Below are positions 1 to 9,694 of a DNA stretch of 64,000 nucleotides, one piece after another. Origin of the DNA: Novosphingobium olei (GTDB lineage Bacteria; Pseudomonadota; Alphaproteobacteria; Sphingomonadales; Sphingomonadaceae). The notes beneath the pieces are model-generated. The model worked only from the letters and a program-made list of their open reading frames with translations. It was not told the origin of the DNA and ran no database searches. Position 1 is the first letter of the stretch; each line of letters opens with the position of its first letter. The position numbers were made by a program, and so were the translations under genes. Where the stretch lies: the NCBI RefSeq assembly GCF_012927405.1, contig NZ_JABBGM010000002.1, forward strand, positions 124,001-188,000, in the 5' to 3' direction.

Positions 1-781
1 TGATCAGCAGCACGCGCTTGCCCTTGGCGCGAAAGTATTCGGCCATGCTGGTTGCCAGCATCGCGCCGCGAATGCGCAGGTTTGGCGCATGGTCGGCCGG
101 CACGGCGACGACGACGCTGCGCTCGCGCTTGCTGCCGTGCATGTGGCGTTCCACGAAATCGGAAACTTCGCGCGCGCGTTCGCCGATCAGCCCGACGATG
201 ACGATCTCGGCCTCGGCGCCATGGGCGATCATGTCGAGCAGCACGGACTTGCCGACGCCTGAACCTGCCATCACGCCGATGCGCTGGCCAACGCCGAACG
301 TGGTGAGCGCATTGAGCGCACGTACGCCTGTGTCGAAGGCAAGGCGTACCGGCGAGCGGTCGAGCGCGCCGGCGCGTATGCCGCCCGAAGGCCATTCCCG
401 GCTCGCTTCGATCGCTGGGCCCCCGTCGATGGGCTTGCCTTCGCCATCGACGGCGCGGCCCAGAAAGGCTTCCCCGACCGGGAGCATGCCGGGCCGTCCT
501 TCGGGCCGGACGCGCGAACCAGGGCGCAGCAGCACCGTGTCTCCCAGCAGCATCATCAGCGTGTTGCCGTTGCGGAAGCCGATGACTTCGGCGGCAAGCG
601 AGCCCGCGCCGTGCGCGATCCGGCATTGCGTGCCGATCGGCACAGACAGCCCGCTTACTTCCAGCAGGCCACCGTCACAGGCGGACAGCAGGCCGAAGCG
701 GCGCGGGGAAAAGTCTGGATGCGCTTCGGCGAAGCGGCCGAGCATGGGAATGGCGGGGCTCAACATGGCCGTGTTCAGCAT
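1..781 (-). CDS. fliI: Flagellar export ATPase FliI (N-terminal part; cut by window edge)
   Basis: Energises the flagellar type III export apparatus at the cytoplasmic face of the basal body. About 260 N-terminal residues are visible of the usual roughly 440; the rest lies left of the window. The Walker A motif GSGVGKS follows an F1-beta-like N-terminal barrel region, and the stretch after it (IGERAREVSDF) is typical of FliI/F-type ATPases. I chose the ATG at 781 because it overlaps the fliH stop as ATGCTGA, the coupling seen throughout this operon; an in-frame ATG at 766 is a possible alternative. It is the last visible gene of flbD-fliEFGHI. Confidence 0.93.
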   Translation of the reverse strand, partial: MLNTAMLSPAIPMLGRFAEAHPDFSPRRFGLLSACDGGLLEVSGLSVPIGTQCRIAHGAGSLAAEVIGFRNGNTLMMLLGDTVLLRPGSRVRPEGRPGMLPVGEAFLGRAVDGEGKPIDGGPAIEASREWPSGGIRAGALDRSPVRLAFDTGVRALNALTTFGVGQRIGVMAGSGVGKSVLLDMIAHGAEAEIVIVGLIGERAREVSDFVERHMHGSKRERSVVVAVPADHAPNLRIRGAMLATSMAEYFRAKGKRVLLI

Positions 782-1419
782 TGCCTGAGCGCGTCCTCGA
801 TGGCCCGGCGCCACTGCTCGGGGCCATCCTCGACGCCGCCATGCGCGCCTTCGACGCGGATCGCGCCGCGTTCCAGCGCCGGATCGGGCTCGCAGTGCCA
901 GGCTTCGGGAAGACGGGCATGAACCAAGGCCAGGTCCTCGGGATGAAGCCGGATCACGCGTGCATCGTCGGATCTCGCCAGCATTGCGGCTGCGGCCGAA
1001 ACCCTGCGTCCCAGCGCTTCCGCATCGGTCGCGACGCCCGCCAGCAGACTGTCGCACAAGGCGAGAACCGTCTGGCGCAGGCGATCGTGCAACTGGTGGA
1101 CAAGCGCTTCGTCCATGCGCACGAGCGCCGTCTCGATGCGGTGGCGCGCGGCATCGGCCTCGGCCTGTTCGACTTGCGCAGCACGCCGCGCATCCTCTGC
1201 CCCTTGCGCGTAGCCGTCGGCGAAGGCCTGCTGAACGGGATCTTCCTCGGGCTGGGCGGCTCCACGCGAAAGCGAGGCAGCCTCGATCGCGGTGCGCTCG
1301 CCCGCGGGCACGAAGCGCGCGTCGCGTGCAAAGGGGCCCGAACCGAGGCCGATCAGGTCGGCAAGGGCGTGTGCGCGTGGCTTGGATAGGGCGAACCGAT
1401 CATGCAGCATTTCAGACAT
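775..1419 (-). CDS. fliH: Flagellar assembly protein FliH
   Basis: Regulator and stator-like partner of the FliI ATPase in the flagellar type III export apparatus. The 214-aa protein has an Ala/Glu-rich helical middle (about residues 60-110, EQAEADAARHRIETAL) followed by a FliH/V-ATPase subunit E-like C-terminal region. Sequence conservation in this family is low, so the call rests mainly on size, helical composition and position between fliG and fliI. The start overlaps the fliG stop by 8 bp and the end overlaps the fliI start, so translation is probably coupled. Confidence 0.85.
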   Translation of the reverse strand: MSEMLHDRFALSKPRAHALADLIGLGSGPFARDARFVPAGERTAIEAASLSRGAAQPEEDPVQQAFADGYAQGAEDARRAAQVEQAEADAARHRIETALVRMDEALVHQLHDRLRQTVLALCDSLLAGVATDAEALGRRVSAAAAMLARSDDARVIRLHPEDLALVHARLPEAWHCEPDPALERGAIRVEGAHGGVEDGPEQWRRAIEDALRQC

Positions 1420-2440
1420 AATCGTCGTCGCCCGCGCCGAACACGATCACGCCTTCGGCCGACAAACGGCGGGCGGCGGTTATGATCGCCTTCTGCGCCT
1501 CGATCACTTCGGCCATCTTCATGCGACCGCGCCCGGCGATTTCGTCGCGCACGCCGTCGGCGGCGCGGCTGGACATGGCACGGAAGAAGCAGTCGCGCTG
1601 TTCTTCCGGAATGCCCTTGAGCGCGGCGATGAGCGTGTCGGAATCGACTTCGCGCAGCAGCGAGCCCATCGACTTGTCGTCGAGCACGTAGAGGTGCTCG
1701 AACTTGAACATCTCGTTTTCGATCGCCTTGGCCAGGGCTTTGTCCTGCTTGGCGATCTCGGGCATGACCCGCTTTTCGACCGCGCGGGCGGCCGCGTTAA
1801 TGATGTCGGCGGCTTCGCGCGGGCCACCCATGGTGAGCGCGGCGCGGCCGTGGCATTCGGTGATGCGCCGAGCGAGCATCTCTTCCAGCATCACAATCGC
1901 CTCGGGCGCGACCGGGCCCAGCGTGGCGATGCGGTGAACCACCTGAGTTTGGATCGCGTCCGGCAGGGCGTGGAGGACCGCAGCGGCCACCTCGGGATCG
2001 AGCTGGACCAGCAGCACTGCGATCGCCTGCGGATGTTCATCGCGAACCAGCGGCACCAGCACCTGCGGCGTCAGCCAGCGTGCCAGCTCCAGCGAGCTGG
2101 TGGCGCTCGCCGCTTCGGGGGCGATGCGCTGCATCAGGCTGTCGGCCTTCACTTCTCCAACGGCGCGGGTCATCAGCGTGCGCACCTGGCCCACGCGATC
2201 ATGCGCGGTCAGGCCCAGCTTCTCGGTCTTTTCGACAAAGCCAACGATGGCCTGGGCGATCGTGCGGGGTCCGATCTCGCCCAGTGCACACATCTTTTCG
2301 CCGAGAAGGCGCAGTTCGCCAGGTTCGAGCTGCGACAGCAGGTGGGCCGCCTGATCGTCGTCCAGCAGCATGACCATGACGGCCGCGCGCTCGGGATCGC
2401 TGATCGTCGCGTCGCCCTCGATTGCGCTCATTTCGCTCAT
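1412..2440 (-). CDS. fliG: Flagellar motor switch protein FliG
   Basis: Rotor component of the C-ring that interacts with the MotA stator and mounts on FliF. The length of 342 aa is normal for FliG. It has the N-terminal FliF-binding domain (AAVMVMLLDDDQAAHLLSQL), a middle domain with the EHPQAIAVLLVQL segment, and a C-terminal torque domain with charged residues around LLREVDSDTLIAALKG. The start overlaps the fliF stop as ATGA (2437-2440). The C-terminus ends in an acidic DDDYV run. Confidence 0.96.
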   Translation of the reverse strand: MSEMSAIEGDATISDPERAAVMVMLLDDDQAAHLLSQLEPGELRLLGEKMCALGEIGPRTIAQAIVGFVEKTEKLGLTAHDRVGQVRTLMTRAVGEVKADSLMQRIAPEAASATSSLELARWLTPQVLVPLVRDEHPQAIAVLLVQLDPEVAAAVLHALPDAIQTQVVHRIATLGPVAPEAIVMLEEMLARRITECHGRAALTMGGPREAADIINAAARAVEKRVMPEIAKQDKALAKAIENEMFKFEHLYVLDDKSMGSLLREVDSDTLIAALKGIPEEQRDCFFRAMSSRAADGVRDEIAGRGRMKMAEVIEAQKAIITAARRLSAEGVIVFGAGDDDYV

Positions 2441-4167
2441 CGCGCGCCTTCCTCTTCAGGTTCCCTGAGCATCTGCCGCAGCGCTTCGACCGCGCTGTCC
2501 GGCTTTTCTGCGACCAGCCGCTGGGCGAGGCCGACCTGGGCGCTCAGCAGTTCGGGGTCGATCTGGCCGGTGGCGGGGTTGGTGAGCTGGGCCGGCCGCG
2601 TCGCCGCGCTTGCCCCTTCGACACCCTCGCCATCTTCGTCACCATCGCCCGCTTCGGCATCTTCATCTTCGTCGCCAGCCTTGCCCTTCTTCTTGCGCGC
2701 CTTGCCGCCTGCCGCGGCGGGATCGCGCTTCAGCGCCTTGATCAGCGGCCGCACACCCAGCAGCAGCGTCATCAGCACCGCCAAAAGCGCCACCACGTTG
2801 CGCAGGATCATTGCGAACCAGGGCGTTTCCCAGAACTTGGGCGGGGTCACCACAGCTGGCTGGAAGCTACGCACCGCCACGGCCACCTGATCGCCACGGG
2901 TCGTGTCCGCGCCGACGGCGGCGGAGACGAGCTGCTTGATCTGTTCGATCTCCGCCGGCTTGGCCTTGGCCATGATCGCGCCAGACAGCGCGACCGCGAC
3001 CGAAAGCCGCTTGATCTTGCCGGGCCCAGCGTTGACCACCGCCACCTCGCGGCCAAGTTCATAGGTCTTGGTCGACGAACTTTCGCCGTTGGTGGGTGCA
3101 GCGCTGGGGGTTGCCGCCGGAGTCGGCGTGGCGCCCGGCGCGCCCGGCTGGGGCGTGGTCGGTGGAGGCGGGGTGTTGGAGAGGACGCCGGGCACGCCAG
3201 CGGCCGCACCGGCCCCCGAAGACTGGGAAGCGGACTGCGATTCCTGGCGGACCGCGCCGTTCTTGTCGTAGCTTTCGCGTGCCGACGTGGTCTGGTCCAT
3301 GTCGAGCTCGACCTGGATCTCGGACGAAAAGTTACCTTCGCCGAGCATCGGGGTGAGGAGGGCGGAAACCTGCTGGCGCAGCTTTTCTTCCATCCGTCCC
3401 TGCATCTCTAGCCGATCGTTGTCGCCCGGCTTGTCGGACGACAGCAGCCGGCCGTGCTGGTCGATCACGCGCACCGCATCGATCGAAAGGCCCGGCACCG
3501 AGGCAGCGACCAGGTTCACGATCGCGGCGACCTGGCTGTCGGACAGCTGTCGACCGCGGGCGAGCTTGACCATGACCGAGGCCGACGGTGGCGAACTCTC
3601 GCGCACGAAGACCGACTTTTCCGGTTCCGCAAGATGGACGCGGACGGCCTCTATCCCGTCGATCTGCATGACCGTCAGTTCCAGCTCACGTTCGCGCGCG
3701 GCTTGCAGCCGTTCGCCTTCGACCGTGCGGCTGGCGCCCATCGGCAGCTTGTCGATCATCTGCTCGCCCGTTTCGGGCGTCGCGATCGCACCGTCGGAGG
3801 CGGCGACCATGCGGGCCTTGTAGAGATCGTCCTCGCCCACCGACAGGGCGCCAGTGGCGTTGTCGATGGTGTAGGGGATCGACGCCTTGTCGAGCGCCGC
3901 GACGACTTGCGCGCGCTCGCTGTCCGAAAGGTCCGAATACAGGACGCGTTGCGGTGCAGGCGCCATGGTCAGCCACAGGAGACCCGTGAGCCCCGCAGCG
4001 GCGACACCGCCGAACCATGGCAGCGCACGCCGCACCGGCGGCTGGCCCATGAACTGGCCGATGCGGGTGAGCACCGGGCCGCCGGCCGGATCGGTCAACG
4101 GCGCAAGCAACGATGGTGCCGGTCCTGCCGGCAGGGTGCCGGAGGACGCGGGAACGAGATCCGCCAT
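2437..4167 (-). CDS. fliF: Flagellar MS-ring protein FliF
   Basis: Forms the MS ring in the inner membrane, the foundation of the basal body. The 576 aa are in the family range. Two membrane segments are visible, near residues 48-68 (FGGVAAAGLTGLLWLTM) and about 450-475 (RNVVALLAVLMTLLLGV), bracketing the periplasmic ring-building domains. A Pro/Thr/Ala-rich linker (about residues 325-360) and a Lys/Glu/Asp-rich cytoplasmic stretch (KARKKKGKAGDEDED) precede the C-terminal FliG-binding tail. The gene lies 3 bp after fliE and overlaps fliG. Confidence 0.96.
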   Translation of the reverse strand: MADLVPASSGTLPAGPAPSLLAPLTDPAGGPVLTRIGQFMGQPPVRRALPWFGGVAAAGLTGLLWLTMAPAPQRVLYSDLSDSERAQVVAALDKASIPYTIDNATGALSVGEDDLYKARMVAASDGAIATPETGEQMIDKLPMGASRTVEGERLQAARERELELTVMQIDGIEAVRVHLAEPEKSVFVRESSPPSASVMVKLARGRQLSDSQVAAIVNLVAASVPGLSIDAVRVIDQHGRLLSSDKPGDNDRLEMQGRMEEKLRQQVSALLTPMLGEGNFSSEIQVELDMDQTTSARESYDKNGAVRQESQSASQSSGAGAAAGVPGVLSNTPPPPTTPQPGAPGATPTPAATPSAAPTNGESSSTKTYELGREVAVVNAGPGKIKRLSVAVALSGAIMAKAKPAEIEQIKQLVSAAVGADTTRGDQVAVAVRSFQPAVVTPPKFWETPWFAMILRNVVALLAVLMTLLLGVRPLIKALKRDPAAAGGKARKKKGKAGDEDEDAEAGDGDEDGEGVEGASAATRPAQLTNPATGQIDPELLSAQVGLAQRLVAEKPDSAVEALRQMLREPEEEGAR

Positions 4168-4170
4168 CTA

Positions 4171-4532
4171 TCAGATCCCCATCCGCATGATGTCCTGGTA
4201 CGCGGACAGCAGCTTGTTGCGGACTTGCAGCGTGGCTTCGAAGGCGACGCCGGATTCCTGCCGGGCGAGCATGACCTTGGCGACGTCGGTGACTTCGCCC
4301 TTTTCATAGCCCTCGCTCAGAACGTCGGCTTTCTGCTGCGTCGCAGAAACCTGTTCCAGCGCAGACTTGAGCGCACCGGTGAAGCCGCCAGCTGGAGCGG
4401 TACCACCGGTTTCAGCGGTCGCATCGCCCGGGTTACGGATCTGCTGCAGCAGCTGCGAGCGTTCGACGATCTGCTGGCGCAGGGCCATGATCTGCTGAAC
4501 GCCGGTTGCGCCGCCAATGGCGCCGATGCCGC

Positions 4533-4536
<4 letters not shown>
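4171..4536 (-). CDS. fliE: Flagellar hook-basal body complex protein FliE
   Basis: Adapter joining the MS ring to the proximal rod. The 121-aa size and C-terminal half fit FliE, including the motif DVAKVMLARQESGVAFEATL and the end segment VRNKLLSAYQDIMRMGI. The N-terminal 50 residues are Gly/Gln-rich and less conserved. The start overlaps the flbD-like stop as ATGA at 4533-4536, and fliF follows after 3 bp. Confidence 0.93.
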
Positions 4537-5834
<1,298 letters not shown>

Positions 5835-5919
5835 GTCTTCCGAGGGTCTTTTCGCGCGAAAACGTCAAACGGGCCGGAACTTTAAGCTGCGGGGTTTCCC
5901 CTAGTGTCAGCCCTGATGT

Positions 5920-5969
5920 CCGGCAGATTCCGGCAGGCGGCACCCTTAAACCCGGCAACTTTCTGCCGG
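5920..5969. promoter_or_regulatory. Cluster of CCGGCA half-sites between flbD and flagellin (candidate FlbD site)
   Basis: CCGGCA occurs at 5920-5925, 5930-5935 and 5952-5957, and its inverse TGCCGG at 5964-5969. The last two form an 18-bp palindrome CCGGCA-N6-TGCCGG. The same 18-bp layout recurs upstream of flgB at 17818-17835. That the FlbD-like protein binds here is inference from this recurrence and from the position between its own gene and flagellin. Confidence 0.5.
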
Positions 5970-5972
5970 TCT
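5946..5972 (+). promoter_or_regulatory. Candidate sigma-28 promoter of flagellin
   Basis: TTAAA at 5946-5950 and GCCGGTCT at 5965-5972 resemble the sigma-28 elements TAAA and GCCGATAA. The spacer is 14 bp, one short of the common 15. Position about 70 bp before the flagellin ATG is suitable, and fliA and flgM are in the same locus. It overlaps the palindrome at 5952-5969. Confidence 0.3.
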
Positions 5973-6040
5973 TTGCCTCGACGGCCCGATCCCATGACGA
6001 TCAGGCAGTCTTTCGGGAACGATCTCACTGGAGAGAAAAA

Positions 6041-6841
6041 ATGGCGGTTATCAACACCAACATCAGCGCCATCAAGGCTGCCAACGCCTCAAACTCGGCT
6101 GGCAAGATGGCGGCAACGGCAATGGAGCGCCTGTCGACCGGCAAGCGCATCAACGGCGCCAAGGACGACGCAGCCGGCCTCGCGATTAGCACCACTATGA
6201 CGGCGCAGATCAAGGGCATGAGCCAGGGCGTGCGCAACGCCAACGACGGCATCTCGCTCGCGCAGACGGCGGAAGGTGCGCTCAACGAAGTGACCAACAT
6301 GCTGCAGCGCGTGCGCGAACTGGCGGTTCAGTCGGCTTCGGGCACGTACCAGGATTCGGACCGCGGCTACATGGACGCGGAAGTCCAGGAACTGTCGACC
6401 CAGATCAACAACGTGCTGACCAACACCAAGTTCAACGGCAATGCCGTGTTCGGTACTTCGGACAGCACCTTCACGATCCAGGTCGGTGCCGACACCAGCG
6501 ATACCGTTGACATCACCAGCAAGGGCATCGCCGCGGTTACGTTCGATGTGACCGGCGCTTCGGCCGCCACCACCACGATGGGTGACGTCGACACCTCGCT
6601 CGGTGAAGTGAACGCCGCGCGCGCTTCGTTCGGTGCGGGCCAGAACCGCCTCGAATCGGTCGTCAACAACCTGAACGACAACATCACCAACCTGTCGGAC
6701 GCGCGTTCGCGCATTCAGGACACCGACTATTCGGCCGAAACCACCGCGATGGCCAAGGCCCAGATCCTGAGCCAGGCGTCGACGGCTATGATCGCGCAGG
6801 CCAACCAGAGCCAGCAGAACGTGCTGTCGCTGCTGCGTTAA
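6041..6841 (+). CDS. fliC: Flagellin (filament protein)
   Basis: Filament subunit exported through the flagellar type III channel. The conserved N-terminal D0/D1 region ([15 protein letters not shown], then [20 protein letters not shown]) and C-terminal region ([20 protein letters not shown], ending QQNVLSLLR) flank a short central segment. At 266 aa it is compact and lacks large outer domains. A strong GGAGAG ribosome site lies just before the ATG. It is transcribed alone and divergently from flbD, with a perfect hairpin 42 bp after the stop. Confidence 0.97.
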   Translation: MAVINTNISAIKAANASNSAGKMAATAMERLSTGKRINGAKDDAAGLAISTTMTAQIKGMSQGVRNANDGISLAQTAEGALNEVTNMLQRVRELAVQSASGTYQDSDRGYMDAEVQELSTQINNVLTNTKFNGNAVFGTSDSTFTIQVGADTSDTVDITSKGIAAVTFDVTGASAATTTMGDVDTSLGEVNAARASFGAGQNRLESVVNNLNDNITNLSDARSRIQDTDYSAETTAMAKAQILSQASTAMIAQANQSQQNVLSLLR

Positions 6842-6882
6842 GATCGTCCAGCGCAATCGCCTGTCTCCACCAGGCGGCCCGG

Positions 6883-6911
6883 ACCCGGCGATCCCCCCGA
6901 TCGCCGGGTTT
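6883..6911 (+). terminator. Hairpin terminator after flagellin
   Basis: Perfect 11-bp arms ACCCGGCGATC (6883-6893) and GATCGCCGGGT (6899-6909) with a CCCCC loop, just downstream of the flagellin stop. The following T-tract is short (TTTC), so termination strength is uncertain. Confidence 0.7.
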
Positions 6912-7223
6912 CGGGCCGTTGGCCGTTCGGCATTGCCATGGCCATGCCGTTATGGCTCGCATTCCGAGTCGGCGCGAATTTTATTGCATATAATTAACAG
7001 TTTAGAGCCGTCTGGAAATAAGTTGCCCGGTCGCCGGATCGGTTTCGGCAATCGATTGGCCCGCAATCATGGCGGAAATGCGCGGAAAACCGTTCATCAC
7101 GCCTGCCGCTCGCCTCATCCCGAAATTATGCCATTGTATATGCGCGTAAATCTCGGAATTTTCTTATCAACATCGAAGCGACGCGGGCGCCGCCCCTTTC
7201 GACAGTTTCGGGGATTAAGAAGG
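6912..7223. other. AT-rich non-coding gap before the winged-helix gene
   Basis: About 310 bp, clearly richer in A/T than the surroundings, with a TATAAT-like hexamer at 6989-6994 inside TTGCATATAATTAACAG. No matching -35 box at normal spacing was found. The frame of the following gene stays open here, but the encoded peptide looks random and lacks a ribosome site, so I treat it as regulatory DNA. Confidence 0.4.
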
Positions 7224-7805
7224 ATGGCAAGAGCGCAGAGCGTGGTGGAGGTCGGATGCGGAGCCGTTGGTGCGGCGTCTGCGGATCTGTCTGAATGTCC
7301 GGCGCAAGGGCGTCTGTCTGGCCTTGCCTCCGAACTCGAAGCGCTGGTCGGTGATGTCCGGAGCCGTCTTGCCTCTGCATCGATCGATGGCGCCATCGAT
7401 GCTGCCGATCAGGCACGCACCGCGTTCAACGCCGAAGAATTGTCGCTCGGGATCGCCAAGAAACTCTATCGCGATCGCCGTCGACGCGCGGAGATGTTCG
7501 ATGCGGATCTGTTCGGCGAACCGGCTTGGGACATGCTTCTCGACCTGTTTATCGCCGCTTGCGAGAACCGTCAGGTTTCCACGACGAGCGCATGCATCGG
7601 GGCGAACGTGCCCGTCGCCACGGGGCTGCGCTGGATCCAGCTCCTCGAAAACCAGGGTCTGATCGCCCGCAGGGCGGACCCGCGCGATGCCAGGCGTGTG
7701 TGGATCTCGCTTACGGCTTCGGCTCGCCGGCGCTTGCGCACCTACTTTGCAAGCAGCCTTCAGCAACCGGGCCGGCCGGCGAATGCGGCCGGCGCGGCGG
7801 CTTGA
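7224..7805 (+). CDS. Winged-helix (MarR-like) DNA-binding protein
   Basis: Probable transcription regulator of 193 aa. The C-terminal half (about residues 95-180) has a MarR-type winged helix: DMLLDLFIAACENRQVSTTS, then the recognition-helix region and a wing with RRADPRDARRVWISLTASA. I chose the ATG at 7224 because AAGAAGG lies immediately upstream and the conserved part starts after it; the frame is open back to 6933. It sits alone between flagellin and motB. A flagellar role is possible but only suggested by location. Confidence 0.75.
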   Translation: MARAQSVVEVGCGAVGAASADLSECPAQGRLSGLASELEALVGDVRSRLASASIDGAIDAADQARTAFNAEELSLGIAKKLYRDRRRRAEMFDADLFGEPAWDMLLDLFIAACENRQVSTTSACIGANVPVATGLRWIQLLENQGLIARRADPRDARRVWISLTASARRRLRTYFASSLQQPGRPANAAGAAA

Positions 7806-7951
7806 TCGGAAACCTGACTGCGGGGAGTCGCAGCACTGCGGCCTGCAAAGTTCACGGTGTTTCCGCAGGGCGCTGAATTTGCTGTAGCCACCGCCGTACG
7901 ATTGCAAGCGAGCGCGAGAGATCGCGGGCGATGGCCCCAGTCGCTGCAGGA

Positions 7952-8791
7952 TCAGTTGAGCAGCAGGATCGACATGCGGCGGTTGCGCGGATCTGCCGGG
8001 TTGTCCTGAACCAGGGGCTCCTTGTCGGCAACGCCCTCGATGCGGTGGAAGCGGGATTCGGCGATACCACTGCGCATCAGCGCCTGACGTGTCGCTTCAG
8101 CGCGGCCGGCGGAAAGCGACCAGTTGTTCGCCGCGTCTCCAGGCTTCCATTGCAACGAGTCGGTATGGCCGCGCACGGTGAGCCCTGACACGTCGGTGGA
8201 CAGCACCTGACCGATCGCGGTGACCAACTCCAGCGCGTCGGGCGTAAGGATGGTGGTGCCCAGCTGGAACATCGAGAACTTTGCATCGTCCACGAGGTCA
8301 AGGCGGATGCCTTCCGGCGTCATGGTCATGCGCACCTGGCGCGAAAGTTTGCGCAACTTCTCGTTCGCGGCGAGCTTCTGCTGCAGCTTCTGTTCGAGCG
8401 CGGCCGTGCGCTTGACCTTCGACCCGCCGTCCTTGGCGCCGCCGCTGGCATCGCGCGGGATGGTCAGGCTCTTGGTGCCGGTCTGGCCGGCGCGATGCTG
8501 ATAGCTGTCGGCATCGGTCAGCGAAGATCCGCCGAGCAGGCCATAGGAGCCGGCGCTGCCTTCCTTCATCTTGACCAGAGTGGGCGTGAAGTAATCGGCG
8601 ATGCCCTTGCGCTGCTTTTCGGTCGTTGCACCGAGCAGCCACATCAGCAGGAAGAAGGCCATCATCGCGGTCACGAAGTCGGCATAGGCGACTTTCCAGG
8701 CGCCGCCGTGGTGGCCGCCGGCAACCACGGTGATCTTCTTGACGATGATCGGCTTGGGCGGTTCAGCCTTGCCCTTGGGTGCCTTTGCCAT
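7952..8791 (-). CDS. motB: Flagellar motor protein MotB
   Basis: Stator subunit that couples proton flow to rotation and anchors to peptidoglycan. The 279-aa protein has a Lys-rich cytoplasmic N-terminus, a single membrane segment (VAYADFVTAMMAFFLLMWLL) carrying the proton-accepting Asp38, and a C-terminal OmpA-type peptidoglycan-binding domain (LTVRGHTDS, then NNWSLSAGRAEATRQAL). It follows motA after 15 bp and is the last gene of the flgB-to-motB run. Confidence 0.96.
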   Translation of the reverse strand: MAKAPKGKAEPPKPIIVKKITVVAGGHHGGAWKVAYADFVTAMMAFFLLMWLLGATTEKQRKGIADYFTPTLVKMKEGSAGSYGLLGGSSLTDADSYQHRAGQTGTKSLTIPRDASGGAKDGGSKVKRTAALEQKLQQKLAANEKLRKLSRQVRMTMTPEGIRLDLVDDAKFSMFQLGTTILTPDALELVTAIGQVLSTDVSGLTVRGHTDSLQWKPGDAANNWSLSAGRAEATRQALMRSGIAESRFHRIEGVADKEPLVQDNPADPRNRRMSILLLN

Positions 8792-8806
8792 CGCGAGCCG
8801 TCCTTC

Positions 8807-9670
8807 TTAGCGACCGCGCAGCGCGTCGAGCAGTTCGGAAAGCCCGGGGCGGAAGGCATGGCCGAGACCCGATCGCGCGCTTTCGACGACGAGTGGCTGC
8901 GGCCAGCCATGAAGGCTCGCGATGATGACTTGCTTGACGGCCTGGAAGATCATCTCGTCCTGATCGAGCACCTGCTTGAGCCGGCCCGCCAGCGGTGCGA
9001 CCATGCCATAGGCGAGCAGAACGCCCATGAATGTGCCGACTAGCGCCGAACCGATCATCGCGCCCAGGATCGAAGGCGGCTTGTCGATCGAACCCATGGT
9101 CTTCACCACGCCGAGCACCGCGGCCACGATCCCCAGCGCGGGCAGCGCGTCGGCGAGGCCCTGCAGCGCGTGCTGCGCTTCGCTTTCTTCGTGGAAGTGC
9201 GTCTTCATCGCGTGGTCCATCACGTCCTCGACCGCGTGCACTTCGAGCGTGCCCGACGACACCACGATCAACGTCAGCGTATCGCAGATCAGCGCGGTGA
9301 GCGCGTGGTTGCCAAGCAGGCGGGGGTATTCGGCGAAAATCGGCGAATTCTTGGGATCGGTAACGTGACTTTCCAGGGCGACGGGGCCGTCGGAGCGGAG
9401 GATCTTCATCAACTTCGTGCACAGGACGATTGCGTCTATGTGATCCTGCTTGTTGTGCTTGGGACCCTTGAACACCTTGCCGAAGCCGGCGCCGATGCCT
9501 TTGAGTTCATGGAGCGAGTTGCCAGTGATGGTGGCGCCGAGCGCGGCGCCGCCGATGATCAGCATTTCGTGCGGAATCGCTTCCATCACCGGGCCGAGCG
9601 CGCCGCCGGTGATGGCGAAGCCGCCGAAGACCATCGCCAGAAGAACAACGATGCCGATGCCTGCGTACAT
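8807..9670 (-). CDS. motA: Flagellar motor stator protein MotA
   Basis: Stator subunit forming the proton channel with MotB and contacting FliG. Length is 287 aa with four membrane segments, at about residues 2-22, 33-50, 160-182 and 193-215 (ALPALGIVAAVLGVVKTMG and MIGSALVGTFMGVLLAYGM). The cytoplasmic loop between segments two and three holds the charged stretch typical of FliG contact. It lies 24 bp after flgL and directly before motB. Confidence 0.96.
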   Translation of the reverse strand: MYAGIGIVVLLAMVFGGFAITGGALGPVMEAIPHEMLIIGGAALGATITGNSLHELKGIGAGFGKVFKGPKHNKQDHIDAIVLCTKLMKILRSDGPVALESHVTDPKNSPIFAEYPRLLGNHALTALICDTLTLIVVSSGTLEVHAVEDVMDHAMKTHFHEESEAQHALQGLADALPALGIVAAVLGVVKTMGSIDKPPSILGAMIGSALVGTFMGVLLAYGMVAPLAGRLKQVLDQDEMIFQAVKQVIIASLHGWPQPLVVESARSGLGHAFRPGLSELLDALRGR

Positions 9671-9694
9671 GTCCGGGCAAGCCCTCTGGGTCGA

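Noticed and set aside
1292..2890. 532-aa plus-strand open frame
   Set aside because: Antisense to fliG and fliF; long antisense frames are common at this GC content and codon bias.
5884..5901. Possible sigma-54 promoter for the flbD operon on the minus strand
   Set aside because: GG and GC are 12 bp apart but the flanking bases (GGGGAAA and CAGCT) match the consensus poorly.
6933..7223. 97-codon N-terminal extension of the winged-helix gene
   Set aside because: Open frame only; no ribosome site, random composition, and a good start with AAGAAGG exists at 7224.
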